Of a stretch of 64,000 nt of DNA, positions 34,671-44,101 are shown piece after piece. A model generated the notes under the pieces. The model saw nothing but the letters and a program-made list of their open reading frames with translations, had not been told where the DNA came from and ran no database searches. The translations under genes were made by a program, and so were the position numbers. The DNA comes from UBA1672 sp050633285 (GTDB lineage Bacteria > Pseudomonadota > Alphaproteobacteria > Micavibrionales > Micavibrionaceae): positions 248,001 to 312,000 of the forward strand of contig JBOEGG010000002.1 of the NCBI GenBank assembly GCA_050633285.1, read 5' to 3'. The first letter of the stretch is position 1. Each line of letters begins with the position of its first letter.

Positions 34671-35504
34671 TTATGCCTGTGCAGCACGTCTTTGTGCATT
34701 TTGCACATTGTTCCAAACGATCTTAGCGATTTTTTCGACATCAAGCGCAGCTTCCGCATTGGGGGAGCGTATTAATATCGGTGTTTGGCTACGAATTGTT
34801 TCTTTTACTTTCGGGTCAACACGAACAATACCTGCAAGCGGTGGAGAAAGTTTTAAGAAGTTTTCACATGCTTTGAGCAATGTTTTATATGTCTTTTCAC
34901 CTTCTGTAACGCTTGAGGACATATTAACAATGATGTTGATATTCTTAGACATACCCGCAGCATTGCCAAGTTTGATAAACGCATATGCATCGGTTAGAGA
35001 GGTCGGTTCATCTGTTGAAATTAACAATGTACTGCTTGCCGTAGCGGAGAGCATACGTACTGTGCGATCAACACCCGCACCTAAATCTGCAATAACAACA
35101 TCGTAATTAGATGAAACATCCAAAAGTTGATCTCGAAGCAGGGCGAGGCGTTGGCTTGGTAAGGCAGATAGGGATGCTTGGCCGGATCGTCCGGCAACAA
35201 TATCAAATCCACCATCCTCATACTCTTGAATGACTTTATCTAAACCCAAACGTCCGCGAATCACATCGTTAAGGTCGCGCTTTGGCATTAGTCCGAGTTG
35301 TACATCTACATTCGCCAGTCCCAAATCACCATCAAACAATAAGACGCGTTTGCCCATCTTTGTAAGGGCATGTGCAAGCGTAATTGAAAACCATGTTTTA
35401 CCAACGCCGCCTTTACCACTTCCAACCGCGATGACATTGGCACCACGCTGAAATGACGAATTCTTGGTTGATGGATCTTCTTTGCTCACGGACGGTCCTG
35501 TCAT
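34671..35504 (-). CDS. flhG: MinD/ParA-like flagellar number regulator FlhG
   Basis: ATPase that limits flagellar number and acts on FlhF at the cell pole. 277 residues. The deviant Walker A is VGSGKGGVGKTWFS near 27-40, LFDGDLGLANVDVQLGL near 54-71 is the MinD signature, and DVVIADLGAGVDRTV near 134-148 is the Walker B region. NIIVNMSS follows. It overlaps flhF by four bases, the standard flhF-flhG arrangement. The N-terminal DQA motif of some FlhG, which activates FlhF, is not evident. Confidence 0.88.
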   Translation of the reverse strand: MTGPSVSKEDPSTKNSSFQRGANVIAVGSGKGGVGKTWFSITLAHALTKMGKRVLLFDGDLGLANVDVQLGLMPKRDLNDVIRGRLGLDKVIQEYEDGGFDIVAGRSGQASLSALPSQRLALLRDQLLDVSSNYDVVIADLGAGVDRTVRMLSATASSTLLISTDEPTSLTDAYAFIKLGNAAGMSKNINIIVNMSSSVTEGEKTYKTLLKACENFLKLSPPLAGIVRVDPKVKETIRSQTPILIRSPNAEAALDVEKIAKIVWNNVQNAQRRAAQA

Positions 35505-36547
35505 TGCTTGGTTCCTGTTTTTTGTACTCCGGTTCTTGGAGACTTATGATTCATTATACCACTTTTTTCAGATTGATACAGCCGTGGCATCAATAGTTTT
35601 GAAAGAGATGTCGGATTCATAGGCGCAAGGCCCTGCGCAACTTTAGGGGTGTTGCTAAGATCGCAGAAGCTTAAATTGCCATGATAGGCCGCAGAGAGCA
35701 GGCTACCTAGGCGACGCGCCATATCAACGCGCGTTGGCAGGATGTTTGTAACGCCGATTGTTGCAAAAACGCGTGCCATCTCGCCTGCTTCATCTGCGTC
35801 GATACCCGCAGGTAGAACAAGAACAGGGCGTGCATCAACAGCACTCAGAAGCTTCGCCAACATTTTTACATCATCTGTATTGAACGGGTTCAGGCCGGAT
35901 GTATCAACAATGACCTGATCTTTACTCTGAAGGAGCTTCTGCGACACCATAGCAAGTTCTTTAGGAGAACCGGTTTTCTGAAGCTTGATTTTCAGTAAAT
36001 TCGTAAAAGCTTCGAGTTGTTCAACGCCGCCCGCACGGACTGTATCTGTTGAAATAACGCCGACATTTAAACCATTCATAGTACCACGAGCCGCCATTTT
36101 TGCTGCGGCAAGGGTTTTACCGGAGCCTGGTGGCCCAACCATAATAATCGGTTTGCGATATGTCTTCGTTGGAAGGGGGTGAAAAGCAAACAGCTGCTCA
36201 ATAGTGGCAAATATTGCCGTTTGAATATCATCGAAGCCCATTACAGTTGCACATGAAATCATGTGATCCATAACATCTTCCGGAACGCAGTGGCGTAGTA
36301 GTATGTCGGTTAGCTCTTCGGCAACCGCATCGCCATCTTGTTCTTCATCATATTGAAGCCAGCTATTACCGCTGGCAATACCATCATCACCAATTTCAAA
36401 AGAAGGCTCAACAGCAGCAGTCACCCGCACACCGCCTTTATTGCGATCTTCGTTGGTTGCAACAATGATAGCCTCTTCGCCAAGAGCATCTCTTATCATT
36501 TGCATCGCCTCTGTCATAGTGTTGGCATAGAATGTTTTTAGCCGCAT
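35501..36547 (-). CDS. flhF: Flagellar SRP-family GTPase FlhF
   Basis: SRP-type GTPase that sets the site of flagellar assembly. 348 residues. The N-terminus RLKTFYANTMTEAMQMIRDALGEEAIIV is the family B-domain start. GTP-binding motifs: MVGPPGSGKTLAAAKMAARG near 136-155, STDTVRAGGVEQLEAF near 165-180, and VIVDTSGLNPFN near 213-224. ILPTRVDMARRLGSLLS carries the TKxD-like element in altered form. It is shorter than Vibrio FlhF because the middle region is reduced. Confidence 0.9.
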   Translation of the reverse strand: MRLKTFYANTMTEAMQMIRDALGEEAIIVATNEDRNKGGVRVTAAVEPSFEIGDDGIASGNSWLQYDEEQDGDAVAEELTDILLRHCVPEDVMDHMISCATVMGFDDIQTAIFATIEQLFAFHPLPTKTYRKPIIMVGPPGSGKTLAAAKMAARGTMNGLNVGVISTDTVRAGGVEQLEAFTNLLKIKLQKTGSPKELAMVSQKLLQSKDQVIVDTSGLNPFNTDDVKMLAKLLSAVDARPVLVLPAGIDADEAGEMARVFATIGVTNILPTRVDMARRLGSLLSAAYHGNLSFCDLSNTPKVAQGLAPMNPTSLSKLLMPRLYQSEKSGIMNHKSPRTGVQKTGTKQ

Positions 36548-36674
36548 GGAAGGATAACAATCGAATCAGCAGTAAGTATATTGTGTATTATCAACATATA
36601 CTAGAGCATAACGATAAAAAAATGCTACAGTATTTGTAGTTTTTCTCAACTTTTTTTCGTAAAAGGGGCCTTTT

Positions 36675-37226
36675 GTGGTTTTATTCGTGAATTTTAAGGG
36701 CATTCTACGTGCTGCCATTTTGTTATTATGGTGCTCTTATGTGTTTATCCCCGTCGTTGCGCATGCCGATGATGTCATCACGGAACAATCCATAGAAGAG
36801 TTCTACCAATATACGGTGGACAGTCTTCTAGGGGCTGATGGAGATTGGGATAAAGTTGTTTCTGAATGGGATGCGTTATTACATGAAGAGTTTAAAGCAA
36901 CAATGCGTTTAACAATGGATTTACCCGGGCATGGGACAGTGACACCTGTGATGTCTTATAATAAGAGTTTGTACCTTCATGAAATTAAACTGCACGAAAT
37001 GTTGGATACGCGTGTTACTAAAATGGATATTTCGGTAGAGAAAGTGGAAATATCAGTGGATGGAAAAATGGCACATGTCACGGATAAATCATTTTCGATG
37101 ATGGATAGTAAGGCCGTTGGAAAAACTGGGGGGCGTGATGAAATGATACTGACATCACGTTGCAACGATATCATTGTATTGGACGCTCATGGTGATATCG
37201 TTTCGGAAATTCCGAAAGACTTATAG
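36675..37226 (+). CDS. Exported orphan protein, copy 1 of a tandem pair
   Basis: 183 residues from a GTG start with an AAAGGGG Shine-Dalgarno. Signal peptide: hydrophobic core at about 10-28, cleavage after AHA near 29-31. The mature part starts with TEQSIEEFYQYTVDSLLG and reads as a mixed alpha/beta domain that could adopt an NTF2-like cone, ending in a Cys-containing segment. It shares order and motifs with the next gene (E-E-F-Y-x-Y helix, SxDGKMAHVTDKS strand) and is likely a duplicate. No known family; position inside the flagellar locus is the only functional hint. Confidence 0.6.
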   Translation: MVLFVNFKGILRAAILLLWCSYVFIPVVAHADDVITEQSIEEFYQYTVDSLLGADGDWDKVVSEWDALLHEEFKATMRLTMDLPGHGTVTPVMSYNKSLYLHEIKLHEMLDTRVTKMDISVEKVEISVDGKMAHVTDKSFSMMDSKAVGKTGGRDEMILTSRCNDIIVLDAHGDIVSEIPKDL

Positions 37227-37280
37227 TTTCTATTAATGTTATAGTCCTTTTTTATATCAATTCTCATAAAGGGGGTCTTT

Positions 37281-37853
37281 GTGCTCGCATTTCCTAAATT
37301 CAAAAAATACTCACGTTTGATGATAGCGTCTACTGTATGTGCTGTGGCCTTTTCCGGACTGTCATATGCAGATGAAAAGCTTACGGCGAATAATATTGAT
37401 GAGTTCTACAAATATTCAGAGCGTATCACATTGATTGGGGGTAACGAGGTCGTTGAATATATCAAAAAGCATTTACATGAAGATGCCAAGATCAAGCAGC
37501 AGGTTGAGATTACTCTGCCGGGTGGTCAGAAAAAATCAGTAACTCTTGTGCAATCTAAACAAGAGTTTCTTAAGGAGTCGGTCAATAACTTTCAGAAGAA
37601 TGCAAGTAAGACGCTAAGTGTAGAGACAACTATTGTACAGGCAGATATTGCCTCGGATGGTCAGAGCGCGCATGTGAAAACGTCGAATAAAATCGAGGCT
37701 TTAAATAATGTGCCCACAGCACAAGGAAAAATGCAGTTTAAAAGCGATCTGACGGCAGAGTGCGAAGATACAATTACGTTGGATGATGTGATTGGTGTCG
37801 TAATAACGGAGAGTAGTTGTGTATCTGAAATTACAATGATACCTGCACAGTAA
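37281..37853 (+). CDS. Exported orphan protein, copy 2 of a tandem pair
   Basis: 190 residues, again from a GTG with GGGGG before it. Signal peptide: core near 13-27, cleavage near SYA at 28-30. The mature part has NNIDEFYKYSERITL, LHEDAKIKQQVEITLPGGQKK, and a late SDGQSAHVKTSNKI strand that aligns with the copy 1 strand SVDGKMAHVTDKSF. Two Cys near the C-terminus could form a disulfide. It is followed by a terminator hairpin, so the two genes probably form one unit. Confidence 0.6.
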   Translation: MLAFPKFKKYSRLMIASTVCAVAFSGLSYADEKLTANNIDEFYKYSERITLIGGNEVVEYIKKHLHEDAKIKQQVEITLPGGQKKSVTLVQSKQEFLKESVNNFQKNASKTLSVETTIVQADIASDGQSAHVKTSNKIEALNNVPTAQGKMQFKSDLTAECEDTITLDDVIGVVITESSCVSEITMIPAQ

Positions 37854-37889
37854 GCTAATAATCGCAGTAACATTGATAGTGAATAATAT

Positions 37890-37925
37890 AGGGCAGGTGT
37901 TTTACACTTGCCCTACAGTTTTTAT
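37890..37925 (+). terminator. Intrinsic terminator after the tandem exported pair
   Basis: Ten-bp stem AGGGCAGGTG / CACTTGCCCT (37890-37899, 37905-37914, one G-U pair) with a five-base loop, followed by ACAG and five T. The stop codon of the convergent flhA lies in the loop. Confidence 0.75.
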
Positions 37926-40034
37926 TTTAGCCTTTGGATGAACTTCGTTCTGTGACATGACTACGGTCTGCGGGCGGAAACGCTCAATCACACTGCGGAC
38001 ATATGGGCGGATCATAGGAGATGTTAACAAAACAGGTGAAGCCCCTTGTGCAACCAGCTCTTCAAATTTGTCACGTACTGCACTAATAAAGTCCTGTAAC
38101 TGGCTTGGTGGCATCGCAAGTTGTTTTTCCTCTCCATCTCCCATCAATGCTTCCATAAAGGCCTGTTCCCATTCAGGGGAAAGTGTAAGGAGCGTGAGCA
38201 CGCCTGAGGCATCCGCATTTGAATCACAAAGTTGACGATCTAATCGGGCGCGGACATGCTCGGTAATGCGCGCAATGCTCTTCGTATAGGCAGAAGCCTC
38301 CGCAACACCTTCTAAAATTGTGGGGAGATCACGTACTGAAACACGTTCGGCGAGAAGGCTTTGTAATATACGCTGTAAATTACCAACGGTGACTTGCCCC
38401 GGAATGACATCGGCAACAAGTTTTTGGTATTCCGGCGGTAATTCATCCAATAGCTTTTGCGTTTCAGCATAATTTAGGAGGTCTTGCATATTGTCTTTAA
38501 TGATTTCGGTAATGTGCGTTGTGATAACTGTCGGCGCATCAACAACGGTATAGCCTTTAAAGTGTGCTTCTTCTCTATACTGCTCTTGAATCCACATAGC
38601 GGGGAGGCCAAATGTCGGTTCGATAGTATTTTCACCGGGAAGAGAGATACTGTCCCCATTTGGATCCATACACATTAGCATGTTCGGACGCACATCACCG
38701 CGTCCTGCTTCGATTTCTTTGATGCTTACAATATAACCGTTTGCAGCAAGTTGTAGGTTATCTTGAATACGAACGGCTGGGAGTACATATCCCATATCCT
38801 CGGCAAGCTGCCTTCGTAATCCCTTTATTTGGTCTGTGAGTTTGTTACTGCCACCATCACCTTGCACAAGCGGTAGAAGCCCATAGCCAAGCTCAAGTCG
38901 GATAATATCCATGGCCAGTGCCTTTGATATAGGCTCTTCCGCCGGCGGAGCTTCACCTGCTTCACCGCCAGCCTGTGCAGAACCACCACCGGCGACTAAG
39001 CCTTGTTCTTCCGCTTCGGCCGTAAGGTTTCTCTGATGAGAGTAAAATGCCATTGCGCCGGTAATCAGTGATAGTGCAGCAAAGGGAATAAACGGGATCG
39101 CGGGGACAAGGCCAAGGATGAGCATGAGCACAGAGCTCATTGCAAGTGCACTTGGGTAGCGGCTAAATTGTACAAAGAATTCTTGATCTGCAGATCCTTC
39201 AACACCTGCCTTGGAGACAAGGAAGCCTGCACCAACTGAAACAACGAGAGCAGGAACCTGACTGATTAGGCCGTCACCAATGGTTAAAATCGTATAATTT
39301 GAGGCCGCTTCGGATAGGGACATCCCTTGCATCACTGTACCAATAACAATACCGCCAATAATATTGACGAAAACAATCATCAATCCGGCAATGGCATCAC
39401 CGCGTACAAACTTTGCCGCACCGTCCATAGCCCCGAAAAACGTACTCTCCGACTCTAATTTTTTACGGCGTTCTCTTGCATCATCCTCCGAAATCATACC
39501 TGCGGACAGATCGCTATCAATGGCCATTTGTTTTCCTGGCATTGAATCAAGAGTAAAACGTGCTGCAACCTCGGCAATACGCCCCGAACCTTTGGTTATG
39601 ACCACAAAGTTTACAATGACAAGGATCGCAAAGACGATCGCTCCAATAACATAATTGCTACCAATAATAAGCGTACCAAACGCACCGATAATACCACCGG
39701 CGGCATCCGTTCCATTATGTCCGTTTTCCAAAATTAGTCGTGTTGAAGCAATATTAAGCCCCAAACGTAATGAGGTTGCCACAAGAAGAACGGTCGGAAA
39801 TGTTGAAAACTCTAAAGGTGTTTTAATGAATAAAACTGTCATCAAAATCAAAACAGAAAAGGTAACAGATATCGCAATACCAACATCCATCATGACAGGC
39901 GGCATCGGTATCAACATAAAGAGAATGATAAAGACAATACCAAGAGCAAACATAACGTCTGTTCTCAAAATGGCCGAAAGATTAAATTCTCCTGCCGCTG
40001 ACTGTCCTTGTGCTGTTGGAATATTATCTGCCAT
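37902..40034 (-). CDS. flhA: Flagellar export-gate protein FlhA
   Basis: Large inner-membrane component of the flagellar type III export gate. 710 residues, family-normal. Seven to eight spans fill residues 25-330. The FHIPEP-type conserved cytoplasmic loop includes GAMDGAAKFVRGDAIAG near 199-215 and GDGLISQVPALVVSVGAG near 257-274. The cytoplasmic domain contains YGLLPLVQGDGG near 389 and PGQVTVGNLQRILQSLL near 553. An Ala/Gly/Glu-rich linker is near 345-367. It is transcribed alone on the minus strand. Confidence 0.97.
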   Translation of the reverse strand: MADNIPTAQGQSAAGEFNLSAILRTDVMFALGIVFIILFMLIPMPPVMMDVGIAISVTFSVLILMTVLFIKTPLEFSTFPTVLLVATSLRLGLNIASTRLILENGHNGTDAAGGIIGAFGTLIIGSNYVIGAIVFAILVIVNFVVITKGSGRIAEVAARFTLDSMPGKQMAIDSDLSAGMISEDDARERRKKLESESTFFGAMDGAAKFVRGDAIAGLMIVFVNIIGGIVIGTVMQGMSLSEAASNYTILTIGDGLISQVPALVVSVGAGFLVSKAGVEGSADQEFFVQFSRYPSALAMSSVLMLILGLVPAIPFIPFAALSLITGAMAFYSHQRNLTAEAEEQGLVAGGGSAQAGGEAGEAPPAEEPISKALAMDIIRLELGYGLLPLVQGDGGSNKLTDQIKGLRRQLAEDMGYVLPAVRIQDNLQLAANGYIVSIKEIEAGRGDVRPNMLMCMDPNGDSISLPGENTIEPTFGLPAMWIQEQYREEAHFKGYTVVDAPTVITTHITEIIKDNMQDLLNYAETQKLLDELPPEYQKLVADVIPGQVTVGNLQRILQSLLAERVSVRDLPTILEGVAEASAYTKSIARITEHVRARLDRQLCDSNADASGVLTLLTLSPEWEQAFMEALMGDGEEKQLAMPPSQLQDFISAVRDKFEELVAQGASPVLLTSPMIRPYVRSVIERFRPQTVVMSQNEVHPKAKIKTVGQV

Positions 40035-40197
40035 AAAAACTGCTTATTGATCGTGTTTGTGCATGAAATGCGAAAGATACAACAAAATGCCCATATCGAA
40101 TGATAAAGGCCTTTTGCCCATACTACAGTCCACCTATGAAACATGCAAATGCTTATGCGATGGTGAAACAGGTTATCGTAATAAATATGTACGTAAT

Positions 40198-40220
40198 AAA
40201 AAAGGCCGGAAAAACCGACC
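40198..40220 (-). terminator. Intrinsic terminator of the 40254-40934 gene
   Basis: Minus-strand stem GGTCGG / CCGGCC (40204-40209, 40215-40220, one G-U pair), five-base loop and a run of six T. It lies 33 bases past the stop. Confidence 0.75.
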
Positions 40221-40253
40221 TCTTGTAATTATTTATATAGTCTTAAATGAGTT

Positions 40254-40934
40254 TTAGCCAAAGTCCGGACCATCGTCATGTGTATAAATATGTGCCGGTT
40301 GCTCAACATATGCTTGCGTCTCCGTGTTCTTGGCCGCATCCAGATCAATAGCTTCACCAGTTTGTCCATCAATAAGAACATAACCAGCTGTTGCTGCTGC
40401 GCCGCCCTGATCTAGGGATGCCTGATCTTTTACATTAGGAAGTCCACCGTCACTCTCAATCTGACGAAGCATAGCTTGTTTATCATCTTCAGAAAGCTTT
40501 AACAAAGAAAGGAAGGCACCTTGCTCGGCTCTATCTAGGCTAGTGAAGGCGCTCTCAGCACTCCCGTCAAGTTCTTGACGAACCGAAGTGCTTGCTCTTG
40601 CAAGGTCGCGGTTTCGCATAACGTCCAAATATCCCAGATCAACGAGGTCTTGAGCAAGATCAGTAAAAATTTGAACTGTTTCCTCGTTTGTGATTTTACC
40701 ATCATCTTTTAAATGTGGAGCAAGATCTATATCCAGTGTTTTTTTGTAGTAATCGTGTGCAGCAACAACGTTAAGTTCCTCTGTTGCTTTCGCAACAGTA
40801 CCGTCTGCGGCTTTTATGGTTTCGTGTTTCTCGCGTTGTTTTTCCGTTTCTTTTTGAACAGAGTCGCCTACTTTATTCGCGGCATCCTTTAGCGCATCGC
40901 CAAAACTCTTTCCCCACTTAAGTACATCAGACAT
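40254..40934 (-). CDS. Helical orphan protein in the flagellar locus
   Basis: 226 residues from an ATG at 40934 with AAGGTG seven bases upstream; the frame is open to 40949. No signal peptide. Residues 1-45 form an amphipathic charged helix. Residues 75-100 contain LKDDGKITNEETVQIF, a D-x-x-G-x-I-x-x-x-E turn with EF-hand-like features. Residues 120-170 form a further helical bundle. The C-terminal 55 residues are Gly/Ala/Asp-rich with YVLIDGQTGEAID and end in DDGPDFG. No family recognised. Its own terminator marks it as a single-gene unit between flhA and flbD. Confidence 0.5.
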   Translation of the reverse strand: MSDVLKWGKSFGDALKDAANKVGDSVQKETEKQREKHETIKAADGTVAKATEELNVVAAHDYYKKTLDIDLAPHLKDDGKITNEETVQIFTDLAQDLVDLGYLDVMRNRDLARASTSVRQELDGSAESAFTSLDRAEQGAFLSLLKLSEDDKQAMLRQIESDGGLPNVKDQASLDQGGAAATAGYVLIDGQTGEAIDLDAAKNTETQAYVEQPAHIYTHDDGPDFG

Positions 40935-41027
40935 GATATCACCTTTCAAAATTCTTTAATCGAATAATTATATATGTTTTGTAATTCGCGTGCAAACTAT
41001 ACGTATCCTTATGGAAATGCAAGGAAA

Positions 41028-42422
41028 TTAGTTACCGCCCGCCGCCGTAATATTTGCACCATCGTCTTTATACTGATTAAGCTTGTTACGTAATGTCCGA
41101 ATAGAGATACCTAGAATATTCGCCGCATGTGTACGGTTTCCTAGGCAATGGTCAAGTGTGTTAATAATCATGTCACGTTCAACATCTGCAATCGTGCGAC
41201 CAACCATGGCTTCAACACCGCCCGGATTTTGTAGGGCGGGAATATCCGCTCCTGCACTTGAAACGCCAGTTGGGTCAGGTGCTTTTGCCGCACTTGCTGC
41301 TGCACCAGCCTGTGCAGATAGGCCATCACTTTGTATGAAAATATCATCGGCGGAAATCTCATCTTCCATCGACATTAAGATCGCGCGGTGCATAGTATTT
41401 TCTAATTCACGAATATTGCCGCGCCAATGGCATCCTTTAAGCTTTGCTTCGGCTGCGCTTGATACTTTCTTTTTATCAACACCATTGGCCTCCGCGTATT
41501 TATCGGCAAAGAACTGTGCCAAGCGTACAATATCAGATGGACGCTCTCGCAAAGGCGGAAGGGGAACATTTACAACGTTCAAACGGAAATATAAATCCTC
41601 GCGGAATTCACCTTTTTGAACAGAATCTTGAAGGTTTCGGTTGGATGTCGCAATAATACGGACATTAACCTTTACCGAATTATTACCTCCGACGCGCGTA
41701 ATTTCTTTTTCCTGAATAGCACGCAAGAACTTAGCCTGTAAAAGAGGGTGCATTTCACTCACCTCATCAAGAAGGAGCGTACCTGTATGTGCTTCTTCAA
41801 ACTTTCCGATCCTGCGGGATGTCGCGCCCGTAAAGGCACCTTTTTCATGACCAAATAATTCAGACTCAAGTAAGTTTTCAGGAATAGCCGCGCAATTCAC
41901 CGCGATAAACGGTGCATCTTTGCGCTTTGACTTGTTATGAAGGTAGCGCGACATGACTTCTTTACCTGTACCGGACTCACCCGTAATCATGACCGTTGCC
42001 TCACTGGGGGCAATTTTATCTGCAAGTGCGACAACTGCTTTCATCGATGGATCATTGGCGATCATCGAATTATTTTCTTCTGTTACGGCCTCAATCACCG
42101 CAGCAATTAACTCAGGGTCAGGAGGAAGGGGGACATATTCCTTTGCCCCTTGTTGTATTGCCTTCACCGCCGAGCGTGCATCCGTACCGATACCACATGC
42201 AACAACAGGCATGTGGATACGTTCTTTAGAAAGACGCTCAACAAAGTCCCCGATTTTCTGTTTTACATCGACCATCGCTAAATCGGCACTCTTGCCGTTA
42301 AGCAGTGCCCCCATGGCTTGTTCGATATCTTCACAATGAACAACTTTTGCGCCACGTTGCAGGGCAATTTTACCTGCTTGAGAAATGTGTCCATCAAGAC
42401 GGCCGATAATCATTAAACGCAT
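41028..42422 (-). CDS. flbD: Sigma-54-dependent flagellar regulator FlbD
   Basis: Activates late flagellar genes through sigma-54 RNA polymerase. 464 residues. The N-terminal receiver-like domain (1-115) is degenerate: a single Asp in LAMVDV near 52 stands in an otherwise poor phosphorylation pocket. The AAA+ domain has GESGTGKEVMSRY near 147-159, ESELFGHEKGAFTGA near 185-199 with the intact GAFTGA loop for sigma-54 contact, and TLLLDEVSEMHP for Walker B. A Fis-type helix-turn-helix, ANILGISIRTLRNKL, ends the protein. Two sigma-54 promoters in this window are likely targets. Confidence 0.93.
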   Translation of the reverse strand: MRLMIIGRLDGHISQAGKIALQRGAKVVHCEDIEQAMGALLNGKSADLAMVDVKQKIGDFVERLSKERIHMPVVACGIGTDARSAVKAIQQGAKEYVPLPPDPELIAAVIEAVTEENNSMIANDPSMKAVVALADKIAPSEATVMITGESGTGKEVMSRYLHNKSKRKDAPFIAVNCAAIPENLLESELFGHEKGAFTGATSRRIGKFEEAHTGTLLLDEVSEMHPLLQAKFLRAIQEKEITRVGGNNSVKVNVRIIATSNRNLQDSVQKGEFREDLYFRLNVVNVPLPPLRERPSDIVRLAQFFADKYAEANGVDKKKVSSAAEAKLKGCHWRGNIRELENTMHRAILMSMEDEISADDIFIQSDGLSAQAGAAASAAKAPDPTGVSSAGADIPALQNPGGVEAMVGRTIADVERDMIINTLDHCLGNRTHAANILGISIRTLRNKLNQYKDDGANITAAGGN

Positions 42423-42507
42423 ATGAGGGGGACTCCTGAGGTCATGTATTTCAAGTTTTTCTATAATATTTACTTTGGAACAACTTTTTCAAGCTATAAT
42501 GCAGATC

Positions 42508-43188
42508 ATGATGTCCAGAAACTATATAGCAGAAGGGTATGAACGAATAAAGCTTGTTGATAACATCTATGCGCTTTTGACCAGTGATTTTGAGCCAAAA
42601 GCGAATGTTGTTCTCTATCCACGTGCTCTTTCGGGGGATTTTGATGCTCTGGCGGTTAAGATGGCAGAGTATTTCGATTTGGGCGATCAAGAGATATTCA
42701 TTAAATATAGTGAAAACAGCAAACTAAAAGAATTTCGTGATGCATTGGTTGAGGATGATTTGCGCAACGCTGTTGATGTAATTCTTAACGATATGGAGTT
42801 TCTCTACGCATCCCGTGCGCGTGTTCATATGCGCCTTCTTACGAAATATACGCAACATAGTGATACATATAAATTTCATGTCGATGGTGTGGATCAAAAT
42901 TTTGATCGTTTTATGACCTGTTATAACAATCCTGTTACTGAATTTGTAAAGAATGATGATGTCTTACGCGTCTTTGGTCATGATGCATGGTGTAAAGAGG
43001 GAGCGAAAACCTATAACTTTGCACCGGGTGATATATGGAAGGCACGTATTCGTAATAAGCCAAAAGGGTTAATCGACACGCTCATCGACAAAATCACCAG
43101 AGAAAAAGAGCGCAGATCATTCGTTCACAGGGCGCAAGCCTCAGACAACCCTCGACTAGTCGTTGTCGCAGATTTACGGCTTCACTAG
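42508..43188 (+). CDS. DUF1826-like protein
   Basis: 226 residues from the ATG at 42508. Landmarks resemble the DUF1826 family: FHVDGVDQNFDRFMTCYNN with the paired His/Asp and the later T-E-F segment, a GDIWKARI strand, and the final FVHRAQASDNPRLVVVADLR. The His-x-Asp pair suggests a cupin/oxygenase-like metal site, but no activity is proven for the family. The frame extends upstream to a TTG at 42475. TATAAT at 42495-42500 puts a start site at the ATG, so the mRNA may be leaderless. It separates flbD from motA on the opposite strand. Confidence 0.45.
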   Translation: MMSRNYIAEGYERIKLVDNIYALLTSDFEPKANVVLYPRALSGDFDALAVKMAEYFDLGDQEIFIKYSENSKLKEFRDALVEDDLRNAVDVILNDMEFLYASRARVHMRLLTKYTQHSDTYKFHVDGVDQNFDRFMTCYNNPVTEFVKNDDVLRVFGHDAWCKEGAKTYNFAPGDIWKARIRNKPKGLIDTLIDKITREKERRSFVHRAQASDNPRLVVVADLRLH

Positions 43189-43200
43189 AAATAAGAAGGG

Positions 43201-44052
43201 TTAATCAAAATAACGAATACGTTGTGATGCAGGTAACAGACTGTTAATCATCATTTCTAAATTACGTGGATTTTCTTGTTTTATCACTGACATTGCAGTT
43301 TTAAACGCCATTGTTTTGGCAATTGTCTCATCATCCGCATTTTTTTCAAGCTTCGCGGCAAGTGGCGCTAATACGACTGTTCCCAATATCGCCCCGTAAA
43401 ATGTGGTGAGTAGGGCAACGGCCATTGCCGGGCCGATCGCGTTAGGGTCATCCAAATTAGCCAACATTTGCACAAGACCAACCAGAGTACCAATCAATCC
43501 CATCGCAGGTGCGATCTCCGAACCGCGACGAAGCATGCCGGCGGCGCGTTTGTTACGTTCATCTGCCATATCAATTTCTTGTTGTAATATACGTTCTATA
43601 TCTTCGGGCTTATACCCATCAACAACTAAACGTAATGCCTTATATAGAAAGGGCTCTTTGCGTGTCTGCGCTTCATAATTGGAAAGATATAAAACACCTT
43701 TTTTACGACCAATTGTCGCAAGATCCATCATGCTTTTCGCAAGAGAGGGGAAGTCGCGCACGGGGCGGAAAAAAGATGATCCAATTATAATCGCTGATTT
43801 TATAAGGTCAGAGGCATTATAAGACACACATGTAACGGTAATCGTACCCAAAATAACAATAAGAACAGACGGGACATTGAAAAATTTTCCGATACTGTCA
43901 CCTTGCGACATCATCGCAGAAATAATCAAGGCAAAGGCAATCGCCAAACCAATAATCGTTACGTAATCCGGTCGTGAAACCGCCGTGGGAACGCTCACTC
44001 TGGGAAGGTTCGCATTATCTTGCGTGCTTGCTGTATCTGCTTGTGCGCTCAT
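43201..44052 (-). CDS. motA: Flagellar stator protein MotA
   Basis: Ion-channel subunit of the flagellar stator in the inner membrane. 283 residues. Four spans: near 31-49, 58-76, about 180-200 and 212-232. The conserved PSVLIVILGTITVT segment is near 59-72, the cytoplasmic charged loop lies at 85-170, and GLIGTLVGLVQMLANLDDPNAIGPAMAVALLTTFYGA near 182-218 is the MotA/PomA pore signature. It follows fliN by about 50 bases. No motB is in the window. Confidence 0.93.
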   Translation of the reverse strand: MSAQADTASTQDNANLPRVSVPTAVSRPDYVTIIGLAIAFALIISAMMSQGDSIGKFFNVPSVLIVILGTITVTCVSYNASDLIKSAIIIGSSFFRPVRDFPSLAKSMMDLATIGRKKGVLYLSNYEAQTRKEPFLYKALRLVVDGYKPEDIERILQQEIDMADERNKRAAGMLRRGSEIAPAMGLIGTLVGLVQMLANLDDPNAIGPAMAVALLTTFYGAILGTVVLAPLAAKLEKNADDETIAKTMAFKTAMSVIKQENPRNLEMMINSLLPASQRIRYFD

Positions 44053-44101
44053 GTAACAAATAGCTCCTTTATCTGTCTAACGCAGTTTATGAGAAGGGGT
44101 T

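Noticed and set aside
42475..42507. TTG start for the DUF1826-like gene
   Set aside because: No Shine-Dalgarno and the codons overlap the likely -10 box; the ATG at 42508 fits better.
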